10,763 nt of DNA from Bacteroidota bacterium. GTDB taxonomy: Bacteria > Bacteroidota > Bacteroidia > Bacteroidales > JAAYUG01. Every line of letters begins with the position of its first letter. Position 1 is the first letter of the stretch. Made by a program: the position numbers and the translations under genes. The stretch spans positions 1 through 10,763 of the forward strand of contig JAKAMP010000038.1 in the NCBI GenBank assembly GCA_021812865.1, read 5' to 3'. Below, in pieces: positions 1 to 6,547 of the stretch. Below the pieces are notes generated by a model, which was not told the origin of the DNA, made no database searches, and worked only from the letters and a program-made list of their open reading frames with translations.

Positions 1-855
1 CTCGTGCAAAAGGGCATTATCGGAAAGGTTCAGAAAATCAACGCATACGTGGGTGGACCTCCCACTCCCTACAACCTTCCCCAGGAGCCAATACCGGACG
101 ACCTGAACTGGGATATCTGGCTGGGCCCCAATCCCTATGTGCATTACAACCACGAGCTCGATCCACCAATCAGTCTCGATCCTCCGAAGGACGAAGACAT
201 ATGGGGGGCATGGCGCTGGTATAAAGAAACCGGCGGTGGCTTCACCACCGACTGGGGCGCTCATATGTTCGATATCGCCCAGTGGGGACTCGGCATGGAT
301 CATAGCGGACCGGTGGAGATTACCCCTCCCGGCTACCAGGATGCTAAATTTCTTACCTACAAGTATGCCAACGGCGTGGTCATGACCGAAGAGCCATTCG
401 ATGAAAAACTGACCAAGGGCGTCAAATTCTGGGGCGCCAAGGGCTGGATCGAAGTAGCCAGGGGATATTTCAATGCCTCCGATCCAAAACTGATCAAAAA
501 GGACGATAAAAAGGATACCGGACCATACGAAACCAAGATTCCTCACCAGGTGAACTTCATCGAGTCAGTGAGAAAAAGAAAAGACCCTGTGGTTCCTGTT
601 GAAATTGGTCATCGCAGCTGCACCGTGTGCAACCTCGGAAACATTGCCTACGATCTGGGCCGCACCATTCATTGGGATCCCAAAGCACAAGTGTTCGTGA
701 ACGATCCTGAAGCCGACAAGCACATCCAGCGCGTGTACCGCGAAGGCTATATACTTCCCTCATCATACTGTACATCTAAAATCAGGGGCCAGCAACCCCT
801 GATTTTATCTTTTGAAGGCAAAAGAAACCAATTACAAATCAACAAGAAATATTAA
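1..855 (+). CDS. Gfo/Idh/MocA family oxidoreductase, C-terminal part (5' truncated)
   Basis: This is the C-terminal part of an NAD(P)-dependent sugar or inositol-type oxidoreductase. The reading frame is open from the first base, so the Rossmann domain and true start lie outside the window; the GTG at 4 is internal. The visible part matches the alpha/beta dimerisation and substrate domain of the family. Recognisable segments are WDIWLGPNPY (about residues 36-45 of the visible protein), the GGGFTTDWGAHMFDIAQWGL stretch (about 77-96) with the DWGAH motif that typically contributes the active-site His, and an HRSCTVCNLGNIA helix near 204-216. Family members of this type usually end soon after a REGY-like sequence. 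Here the frame continues about 30 residues beyond REGYILP, through a terminator hairpin, to TAA at 853-855. The natural stop has therefore probably been lost, or the sequence has an error. The neighbouring GH27 gene suggests a role in carbohydrate breakdown; the substrate is unknown. Confidence 0.88.
   Translation, partial: LVQKGIIGKVQKINAYVGGPPTPYNLPQEPIPDDLNWDIWLGPNPYVHYNHELDPPISLDPPKDEDIWGAWRWYKETGGGFTTDWGAHMFDIAQWGLGMDHSGPVEITPPGYQDAKFLTYKYANGVVMTEEPFDEKLTKGVKFWGAKGWIEVARGYFNASDPKLIKKDDKKDTGPYETKIPHQVNFIESVRKRKDPVVPVEIGHRSCTVCNLGNIAYDLGRTIHWDPKAQVFVNDPEADKHIQRVYREGYILPSSYCTSKIRGQQPLILSFEGKRNQLQINKKY
777..813 (+). terminator. Intrinsic terminator hairpin inside the 3' end of the oxidoreductase frame
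   Basis: A perfect 12-bp inverted repeat has arms at 777-788 (TAAAATCAGGGG) and 796-807, with a 7-base loop (CCAGCAA), followed by TCTTTT at 808-813. The GC base at the loop end and the T-rich tail are typical of rho-independent termination. The hairpin lies 40-76 bases before the frame's stop codon, whereas terminators normally follow the stop. It probably ends the upstream transcript and separates it from the GH27 gene. Because the arms are AT-rich on the outside, the hairpin could partly work in both directions. Confidence 0.8.
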
Positions 856-908
856 TAAGTTATTAATAAGCAATAATTTATCTCAAATAACCAAACACTA
901 ATCCCAAA
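814..908. other. AT-rich leader before the GH27 gene, with a short direct repeat
   Basis: This AT-rich stretch lies between the terminator and the GH27 start. It contains the 9-base sequence ATTAATAAG twice, at 851-859 and 862-870, the first copy overlapping the TAA stop of the upstream frame. I expect a promoter for the GH27 gene here, because the upstream hairpin should stop readthrough, but I found no convincing TTG/TAnnTTTG pair. There is also no Shine-Dalgarno sequence before the ATG at 909, which is normal for Bacteroidota. Confidence 0.4.
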
Positions 909-2441
909 ATGAAATCCCGTTCCATCCTCTTCATCCTGGTTGTCCTCATGGCAACCTTTCAGGCATTCACGCAGGAATCAGGCCGGGTCATTCTAACCCC
1001 AAAACCTGGTCCCGAACCCCGCATCCATGGCGCAAGAATCTTCGGCGTCCGCCCCGGATCGCCCTTTCTCTTCACCATCCCCGCCACGGGCACAAGACCG
1101 ATGAAGTATGAGGCGGTTGACCTGCCTGCCGGACTGAGCATCAACAGCGACAACGGACAGATCACCGGATCGCTCGCTAAAAAGGGCGCCTATCGTGTCA
1201 CCTTCAGGGTTACCAATGCCTATGGTAAAGCAGAAAGGGACTTTAGGATCGTGTGCGGCGATACCATCGCCCTTACTCCGCACATGGGATGGAACAGCTG
1301 GTATGTATGGGAAAACCACGTAACGGAAAAGATCATGAAGGATGCTGCCGATGCCATGGTCTCAACCGGACTGGCCGATCATGGCTTTATGTATGTGAAC
1401 ATCGACGACTGCTGGGCTATGAAAGCAGGGTCAAAGGATAGTTTATTGATCGGACCTGGCCGGGATTCGCTGGGAAGAATCAATTCCAATGGTCGTTTCC
1501 CCGATATGAAGGGACTTACCGCGTATATTCATGCAAAGGGATTGAAAGCCGGCATTTATACCTCGCCCGGACCCACCACCTGCGCCGGTCATACGGGATC
1601 ATACATGCATGAGGCCTCCGACGTAAAACGGTTCATCGAATGGGGCTTCGATTTTCTCAAATACGACTGGTGCTCCTATGGCAACTATGCAAAAGACACC
1701 ACCCTCGCTGAATATGAGAAACCGTATATCCTCATGGGCCATATCCTGAAGAAACAGCGCCGCGATATCGTGCTGAACCTTTGCCAGTACGGTATGGCCG
1801 ATGTATGGAATTGGGGCAGGGAAGTGGGAGGCAATAGCTGGCGCACGGCGGGCGACCTGGGCGGATCATTCGACGATATCGGCAAGGCCTTGTTCCGCGA
1901 TGGATTCGACCTCTATGCACAAAGAAACCTCCAGCGTTATTGCGGCCCCGGTGCCTGGAACGATCCCGATTACCTTCTGATTGGAAACCTGAGCAACTGG
2001 AAGGGACAGATCGTCCCCACGCCACTCACCCCCGATGAACAGTATACCCAGGTATCCCTGTGGTGCCTCCTGGCTGCCCCGCTGATCCTGAGCGGCGACA
2101 TTACCCGTCTCGACGAATTCACCCTTTCGCTTCTTACCAATAACGAAGTGCTCGATGTGGATCAGGATCCGCTGGGAAAAGGTGGCTACAGAATCTCTAA
2201 AACAGGCGACCTCGAGGTATGGGCTAAACCCATGGAGGATGGCTCCTGGGCGGTGGGCCTGTTCAACCGGGGCGAGACCAGGGCAAATGTAAGCCTGCAC
2301 TGGAATGACCTCAAAATAAAAGGAAGACAGAAGGTAAGAGACCTTTGGAGACAAAAAGACCTGGGCGTGTTCGAACAGTCCTTCTCCTCCGAGGTCCGTC
2401 CCCACGGTGTAATCATGGTCCGTCTTTGTAAAGAGTTGTAA
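909..2441 (+). CDS. Secreted GH27 alpha-galactosidase-like glycoside hydrolase with N-terminal Ig-like domain
   Basis: The 510-residue protein is predicted to hydrolyse terminal alpha-D-galactosides, or a related alpha-N-acetylgalactosaminide or beta-L-arabinopyranoside, with retention of configuration. Residues 1-21 form a signal peptide (MKSRSILFILVVLMATFQAF). Residues about 38-115 resemble a putative-Ig (He_PIG) domain, with the LPAGLSIN and GQITG pattern. The catalytic (beta/alpha)8 barrel begins near PHMGWNSW (124-131), followed by NIDDCW (164-169). FLKYDWCSYG carries the predicted nucleophile Asp253, and WRTAGD carries the predicted acid/base Asp316. A C-terminal beta-sandwich follows from about residue 420. 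All clan GH-D active-site landmarks are present, so the enzyme should be active. The ATG at 909 is chosen because it gives a clean signal peptide. The upstream oxidoreductase may process the released sugar, but a terminator separates the two. The galactosidase specificity is inferred from the family. Confidence 0.93.
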   Translation: MKSRSILFILVVLMATFQAFTQESGRVILTPKPGPEPRIHGARIFGVRPGSPFLFTIPATGTRPMKYEAVDLPAGLSINSDNGQITGSLAKKGAYRVTFRVTNAYGKAERDFRIVCGDTIALTPHMGWNSWYVWENHVTEKIMKDAADAMVSTGLADHGFMYVNIDDCWAMKAGSKDSLLIGPGRDSLGRINSNGRFPDMKGLTAYIHAKGLKAGIYTSPGPTTCAGHTGSYMHEASDVKRFIEWGFDFLKYDWCSYGNYAKDTTLAEYEKPYILMGHILKKQRRDIVLNLCQYGMADVWNWGREVGGNSWRTAGDLGGSFDDIGKALFRDGFDLYAQRNLQRYCGPGAWNDPDYLLIGNLSNWKGQIVPTPLTPDEQYTQVSLWCLLAAPLILSGDITRLDEFTLSLLTNNEVLDVDQDPLGKGGYRISKTGDLEVWAKPMEDGSWAVGLFNRGETRANVSLHWNDLKIKGRQKVRDLWRQKDLGVFEQSFSSEVRPHGVIMVRLCKEL

Positions 2442-2467
2442 TTCATGTAGATAGGATATCAAGCCTC

Positions 2468-2495
2468 AAACTTTAAACTTCAAACCTTAAACTCT
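2468..2495 (+). repeat. Degenerate 7-base tandem repeat at a convergent gene junction
   Basis: Four consecutive heptamers begin with AAAC, followed by TTT, TTC, CTT and TCT in turn, with exact 7-base spacing. Weaker unit-like sequence may continue to about 2509. The array lies between the stop of the GH27 gene (2441) and the stop of the convergent TonB receptor gene (2508-2510), and fills most of that 66-base gap. A similar array occupies the other convergent junction near 7360-7408. No hairpin terminator is evident in this gap. The function is unknown. Confidence 0.7.
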
Positions 2496-2507
2496 TAAGC
2501 TTTTACC

Positions 2508-4979
2508 CTACTTAGAAACCCCATCAATCGGGAATATCAAACGCAAGGTAACATTCCTGCCCATATCATAAATGCCGCTGTGACCCGTTGGGTTGCCCGG
2601 GTATGGTTCCATATATTTTAACCGGCTCAGGTGCGACTGATAGGCAACATTGGTGAGGTTATCTACGGCTAATACGATGCTTACTATTGTCCGGTTATTT
2701 TTGCTGGCGATATCTCCTCCGATGGCTGCATTCAGCAACGTATAACCCGGTGTGGGCGTTTCAGTCTGTCCGGCCAGGTAAACCCTGTTTTGAGTGGCAT
2801 AATGGTCCAAAAAGACCTTCGCGTAGAGGTAAGGAATATGATGGATTTTTTTTCGCATGTCCGCCCGCAGTTCAGAATGAAAATGCAGCGGCGGAATAAA
2901 GGGCAGATACCGTGAACTGTCGTTGATCAACACCCCGTTCCCTCCAAGGTTTGCAGCATATACCACCGATACCGAATTTTCGAAATGAATCCAGTCCAGC
3001 GGATGGGGATGGATATCGAGCATGGCTTCTCCTCCGTACAAGCGGGCGTGCGACTGCACAAAGCGAAAGGTTTCATTCCCCGGGACAATGATGCTGTCTG
3101 TCCCCATATGATTTAAAAGCTTCTGGTTAAATATGTAATGGCTGATGTCGTTCCGGAAAATGGAAACACTGCCTTCAACATGGTAGGCTGAATACTCGAT
3201 TCCCAGGTCTTCCTGAAGACTGAATTCCGGATTGAAGGCCAGGTTGCCCATCTGGTATATGTTCGTGCCCGGGTGGATACCATTGGCCGAAATTTCAGCA
3301 ATGTTGGGCGCCCTGAATCCCCTGGCAATATTCGCTTTCAGCATTAACCGGCTGGAAACAGCCCAGGTGAACCCAAAGCTGCCGCTCAGTCCGGAATAAT
3401 TATGACGGAATGCATTGAAAAGTCTTGTAGCACCTGCAGTGGTGCCAACATTCACCGGTATTTCAAACCCGGTTGCCGGATCTGTAGTGACATCCAACGC
3501 ATAATTCCTGAACATCCTCGAATCATATCTCAGTCCGGCGCTGAAATCCAGCTTATCCATCGATTTCTTTATGAAAACAAAGGGTCCTGCATCAAACTCT
3601 CTGTAATCGGGAATGATGAACTCCGTACCATGGTTGCTGTTAAGCTGCAGCATCCCGTTGATGCCGAAAGCGGCTTCCCAATTGTTCTTCTCCGGAAGGT
3701 AAGTTTTTACATCATAAGTAAAGGTGTTGAGCAGGAGAGAAAGTCCAGGCTGATCAGGATATTGAGGATGACTGAACTCCTGCCTGATGTTCCGCTGATA
3801 ACCCAGGGTGATAGCCAGTTTGTAACCATCGAGGATCAGGTTGCTTGATGAGACCACCCGATAGTGCTGAATATGCTGGTGCAGCGTGGCTATACGATAA
3901 GTGGTAAGATCAGAGGTAGGCACAATCTGTCTGCTGGTGTCTGCATCGGTGATCTGCCGGGTGAATTGCCTGGTGGCAGAATCCCTCGATCCATCGGGAA
4001 CCTCCTGCAGATCGTTGAACATGTCCATGGTGAGGTGCGAATAACCCCAGTTCCTGTTCAGGCCGATTCTGGCCGAACCATCGGTCTCATTAAAGGCGGT
4101 TCCGTAGACCCTCCCGTCAAATTTATTCCAATAGTTGGTGGCCTGCTTATGCGAAAGCCGTCCATCCCAGATAAACCCGTCGGCATTGCCTGCCAGCGCA
4201 AGTGAACTGCCAATCATCCGGTTATTGCTCTGATATTCCGTAAGCGCCTCGCCTTTGATGACGCCGGAGGGCAGGGGAGGGGCTGTTAGCAGGTTCACCA
4301 CCCCGGCCAGCGCATCCGGTCCATATATGAGGCTGGCAGGCCCTTTGATAACTTCTGCCCTGGCAATGTTGTACTCATCGATTTCTTCTCCATGCTCATC
4401 ACCCCATTGCTGACCTTCCTGCCGTACCCCGTCGTACAGGGTCAGTACACGGTTGTAGCCCAGTCCCCTGATAAAAGGCTTGGAAATATTGGGACCTGTA
4501 CTTACGGCCGATACGCCGGGCAGAACCGTCAGGGCGTTGATGATGTTTGTTCCGGACGACTGGTCAATTTGATTCATATCGATGGCAGCAATGGGTACGG
4601 GGCTTTTCCTGATCTCCGAGGGGCGGGAAGAGCCGGTTACCACTACGGCATTCATCTCCGTGGCTGCCTGGTGCAGCTGAAAGTCAATTACACCGGCCTG
4701 CGCCAGGTCGAGGGGCTTGAATATCGTGGCGTATCCAATAAAACTTACCTGCACCAGCACTTTTGTACGCGGCAGATGTTTGATCAGATAACGGCCGTCG
4801 GCCTGCGTCATAGCTCCCGATTTCAGATCGGGCAGGTAAACAAAGACCCCTGGCAAGGCTTCACCGCTCTGGGCATCGGTAACGATCCCCGAAAGGGAGG
4901 TGACGGTGGTGGTATCAGTAACAGGAGTAGTTTGGATGGTGGATAATGCAAACAATGCAGCAATAAATGATATGCTCAT
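2508..4979 (-). CDS. TonB-dependent outer-membrane receptor, probable metal or metal-complex uptake
   Basis: The 823-residue protein should form a 22-strand outer-membrane barrel that imports a scarce ligand using TonB/ExbBD energy. A short hydrophobic leader (1-19) is followed by a carboxypeptidase-regulatory-like beta domain (about 28-104, with LSGIVTDAQSGEALPGV), a TonB-box-like stretch (about 108-117, MNAVVVTGSS) and the plug (about 120-235, with LPGVSA, KPFIRGLGYNRVL and IKGPASLIYGPDALAGVVN). The plug carries an acidic, His-containing loop, QWGDEHGEEIDEY (191-203), often seen in receptors assigned to zinc, copper or iron transport. The rest is the barrel, ending in GRNVTLRLIFP plus five residues. 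No SusD partner is adjacent, so a glycan-uptake SusC role is unlikely. The leader lacks the usual positive charges; TGA lies two codons before ATG, so no longer start is available. The His-rich gene 49 bases upstream supports a metal role, which remains an inference. Confidence 0.93.
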   Translation of the reverse strand: MSISFIAALFALSTIQTTPVTDTTTVTSLSGIVTDAQSGEALPGVFVYLPDLKSGAMTQADGRYLIKHLPRTKVLVQVSFIGYATIFKPLDLAQAGVIDFQLHQAATEMNAVVVTGSSRPSEIRKSPVPIAAIDMNQIDQSSGTNIINALTVLPGVSAVSTGPNISKPFIRGLGYNRVLTLYDGVRQEGQQWGDEHGEEIDEYNIARAEVIKGPASLIYGPDALAGVVNLLTAPPLPSGVIKGEALTEYQSNNRMIGSSLALAGNADGFIWDGRLSHKQATNYWNKFDGRVYGTAFNETDGSARIGLNRNWGYSHLTMDMFNDLQEVPDGSRDSATRQFTRQITDADTSRQIVPTSDLTTYRIATLHQHIQHYRVVSSSNLILDGYKLAITLGYQRNIRQEFSHPQYPDQPGLSLLLNTFTYDVKTYLPEKNNWEAAFGINGMLQLNSNHGTEFIIPDYREFDAGPFVFIKKSMDKLDFSAGLRYDSRMFRNYALDVTTDPATGFEIPVNVGTTAGATRLFNAFRHNYSGLSGSFGFTWAVSSRLMLKANIARGFRAPNIAEISANGIHPGTNIYQMGNLAFNPEFSLQEDLGIEYSAYHVEGSVSIFRNDISHYIFNQKLLNHMGTDSIIVPGNETFRFVQSHARLYGGEAMLDIHPHPLDWIHFENSVSVVYAANLGGNGVLINDSSRYLPFIPPLHFHSELRADMRKKIHHIPYLYAKVFLDHYATQNRVYLAGQTETPTPGYTLLNAAIGGDIASKNNRTIVSIVLAVDNLTNVAYQSHLSRLKYMEPYPGNPTGHSGIYDMGRNVTLRLIFPIDGVSK

Positions 4980-5028
4980 AAATCATTCCGGAATTGAGTG
5001 AATACTGAAGCTTGGAAAAGAGGCAGAC
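4980..5028. other. Short intergenic gap with a 10-bp palindrome before the TonB receptor start
   Basis: The 49-base gap between the His-rich gene and the receptor gene is short enough for co-transcription. It contains the perfect palindrome ATTCCGGAAT at 4985-4994, five bases before the receptor ATG on the minus strand. In the mRNA this could be a small structure at the start codon. I see no promoter or terminator in the gap. Confidence 0.35.
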
Positions 5029-5370
5029 TCAGAACCCGGCAACCGGGGGCGCACGGAATGAAAAGTGATTGAAAGTCCTGTTGATTTCAGTATCCACACA
5101 CCTGGTGTCATACACCATCGCAAGCCTGCGGATAACCGGGCTTATCACTGGCGTTTCAACAAAACTGTCGGGCATCGGTACGGCAGTCCAAATCTGGCAG
5201 TGATGCATCGGTTCATGAAAATGACGTTCATACAGGGCATGGCAGAACTCCTCATCGTGATGCACAATGCTGTGCAAATCCTCAATTGCCGCAGGAAATA
5301 CAAACAGGAGTAACAATAAAAAGGAATAAACTGCCCTTCGGTACCGATGCATCTGGAAAGAAATATTCAT
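5029..5370 (-). CDS. Small exported His/Cys-rich protein, candidate metal-binding partner of the TonB receptor
   Basis: The 113-residue protein has no certain family assignment. A basic start (MHRYRR, 7-12) and a hydrophobic segment (about 14-28, rich in Leu and Phe) indicate a signal peptide or membrane anchor. Just after it, residues 33-58 hold eight His and two Cys (H33, H37, H38, C43, H44, H50, H52, H56, H57, C58), in the pattern HHDEEFCH, then HFHEPMHHC. That density strongly suggests transition-metal binding in the periplasm. A third Cys is at 91. The C-terminus contains FRAPP (105-109), resembling the RAPP ending I associate with the DUF2946 family found near copper receptors in proteobacteria; homology is not shown. 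The second Met (codon 7, CAT at 5350-5352) is an alternative start that gives a tighter signal peptide. The gene lies immediately upstream of the TonB receptor, so the two probably share a transcript. Confidence 0.75.
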   Translation of the reverse strand: MNISFQMHRYRRAVYSFLLLLLFVFPAAIEDLHSIVHHDEEFCHALYERHFHEPMHHCQIWTAVPMPDSFVETPVISPVIRRLAMVYDTRCVDTEINRTFNHFSFRAPPVAGF

Positions 5371-5385
5371 ATAAACTGAAAACAG

Positions 5386-5432
5386 GCAAAATTGTTGCAG
5401 GAAATCCGGTTGTCGTTAGACAATAATTTTGC
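5386..5432 (-). promoter_or_regulatory. Inverted repeat upstream of the His-rich gene: operator, attenuator or weak terminator
   Basis: Arms GCAAAATTGTTG (5386-5397) and CAATAATTTTGC (5421-5432) are inverted copies matching at 11 of 12 positions, with 23 bases between. A smaller hairpin, TTGTC/GACAA, at 5410-5423 overlaps the right arm. Read on the minus strand the proximal arm contains CAATTTTG, one mismatch from the Bacteroidota TAnnTTTG element, but no TTG lies at suitable spacing. The structure sits in the 82-base gap between the radical SAM stop and the His-rich start. It could be a binding site for a metal-responsive repressor, or an AT-rich terminator of the upstream gene. The role is inferred. 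Confidence 0.4.
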
Positions 5433-5452
5433 AACTACCTGGTTATTATGTT

Positions 5453-6400
5453 TTAGTATTTTTCAAACGGGTGTTCTCGTGTAAAATCCGGACGGTAGTG
5501 CCCCTGGCTATCCATTTCCTGGATAAATCCCTTTCTGAAACCGAGCCTTGACATTTCATCCTGTACCCGGTCATACTCTTCTATCTGAAGTGTTCGTTGA
5601 AGGTTTTTGTATCCGTTAATATTTCCGGCCGGATAATACTGCGACATGAGGGAAATATGAATATTGGTAGAGATTTCTTCGGCGATGTACCGCAGCAGGG
5701 CAATGCTTTCGTCGGTATGTCCCGGAAGCACAAGATGCCTGATAATCAGTCCGCGCTCCGCAAGCCCTTCCTCATTCAGAAACAGGTATGATCCCTTCTG
5801 TCGGTACATTTCCATGATGGCTTTACCGGCGAATTCAGGGTAATCAGGGGCCCCGGAGTATCTCCCGGCAAGCTCCGGGCTGATGTATTTGAAGTCGGGC
5901 AGGTAAACATCAATCAGCCCCTCCAGTTGCCTTATCGTTTCGGTCTTCTCATAGGCATTTGTGTTGTAAACGGTTACCGGCTTAAGCCCGCGTTCCTGCA
6001 TGGCTTGTATGATCGATCTGACCTGGGGAATCACGTGCGAAGGTGATACAAAACCTACTGTCTGTACTCCCTGCGCCAGATATTTTTCAATCATGGATAC
6101 CGCTTCCTCTATACTTGAAATATTAGCAGTTGCAGGCAATAATCCACCTGCAGATACTGACCGGCCATCGCCCCGGCTGATCTGCTGGTTCTGGCAAAAC
6201 AGGCAGCGAAGGTTGCAGCCGGTAAAGAATACATTACAAATGCCATGCTTTCCACTGATCACCGGTTCCTCACCGTGATGGGCCACAATAGCTGCAATAC
6301 TGGTACCTGCACCGCTTGCACAATAACCCAAACTGCCCGAAATCCGGTTTGCATGACACGCCTTTGGGCATATTATACAATCTGTTAAATCCTCATTCAT
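5453..6400 (-). CDS. PflX-like radical SAM protein (pyruvate formate-lyase activating enzyme-related, COG1313 type)
   Basis: This 315-residue radical SAM protein resembles the uncharacterised PflX group. The core motif GCNLRCLFC provides C62, C66 and C69 for the [4Fe-4S] cluster that cleaves S-adenosylmethionine. An N-terminal set of four Cys (C8, C11, C15, C27, in CIICPKACHANR and GYC) matches the extra Cys cluster typical of this group and may bind a second metal site. Other landmarks are GFVSPSHV (about 117-124), VYNTNAYE (about 143-150) and DVYLPDFKYI, as in the family's TIM-barrel. A glycyl-radical enzyme partner would be expected if it were a true activase, but none is in this window, so the substrate is unknown. 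The ATG at 6398-6400 fits the family's N-terminus. A TAnnTTTG element lies just upstream, and the SDR gene is divergent from the same region. Confidence 0.88.
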   Translation of the reverse strand: MNEDLTDCIICPKACHANRISGSLGYCASGAGTSIAAIVAHHGEEPVISGKHGICNVFFTGCNLRCLFCQNQQISRGDGRSVSAGGLLPATANISSIEEAVSMIEKYLAQGVQTVGFVSPSHVIPQVRSIIQAMQERGLKPVTVYNTNAYEKTETIRQLEGLIDVYLPDFKYISPELAGRYSGAPDYPEFAGKAIMEMYRQKGSYLFLNEEGLAERGLIIRHLVLPGHTDESIALLRYIAEEISTNIHISLMSQYYPAGNINGYKNLQRTLQIEEYDRVQDEMSRLGFRKGFIQEMDSQGHYRPDFTREHPFEKY

Positions 6401-6416
6401 GAAAAGGTAACCGTTC

Positions 6417-6450
6417 TGGTTCTATACTGCAAAAGTATGAAAGAGAACCA
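6417..6450 (-). promoter_or_regulatory. Dyad overlapping the -7 element of the radical SAM gene
   Basis: On the minus strand TACTTTTG (plus positions 6430-6437) matches TAnnTTTG exactly and lies about 30 bases from the ATG. No TTG element lies at the usual spacing. The element sits inside a dyad: outer arms TGGTTCT (6417-6423) and AGAACCA (6444-6450), and inner arms ATACT (6424-6428) and AGTAT (6434-6438), with an asymmetric GAAAG on one side. A regulator bound here would block the promoter; alternatively it could fold as RNA. Confidence 0.45.
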
Positions 6451-6484
6451 ATTATTAAGGTCAGCATGTGATTTGAATTGAAAT

Positions 6485-6528
6485 AATTCAATAGATTGAA
6501 TTTGGTATGCAATTGATTTCTATTTTTG
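6485..6528 (+). promoter_or_regulatory. Promoter of the SDR gene overlapped by an 18-bp perfect palindrome
   Basis: TATTTTTG at 6521-6528 matches the Bacteroidota -7 consensus TAnnTTTG. TTTG at 6501-6504 is 16 bases upstream, just short of the usual 17-23 spacing, and could be the -33 element. The palindrome AATTCAAT-AG-ATTGAATT (6485-6502) overlaps that -33 element, and a third arm, TTGAATT, at 6473-6479 pairs with AATTCAA at 6485-6491. The result is three alternating ATTGAAT-type half sites, a layout expected of a dimeric repressor or activator site between divergent genes. The regulator is not in the window. Confidence 0.5.
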
Positions 6529-6547
6529 AAGGCTAATATTAAATAAA

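Noticed and set aside
1866..2462. 198-codon open frame on the minus strand
   Set aside because: It lies opposite the GH27 catalytic and C-terminal region, has no recognisable domain, and is explained by the codon bias of the real gene.
3402..4946. Plus-strand open frames of 113-184 codons (3402-3848, 3864-4205, 4392-4946)
   Set aside because: All are antisense to the TonB receptor, whose domains run through the whole stretch; no family features are seen in the antisense products.
5065..5313. 82-codon plus-strand frame opposite the His-rich gene
   Set aside because: The minus-strand frame has a signal peptide, a clustered His/Cys motif and operon spacing to the receptor; the plus-strand product has none of these.
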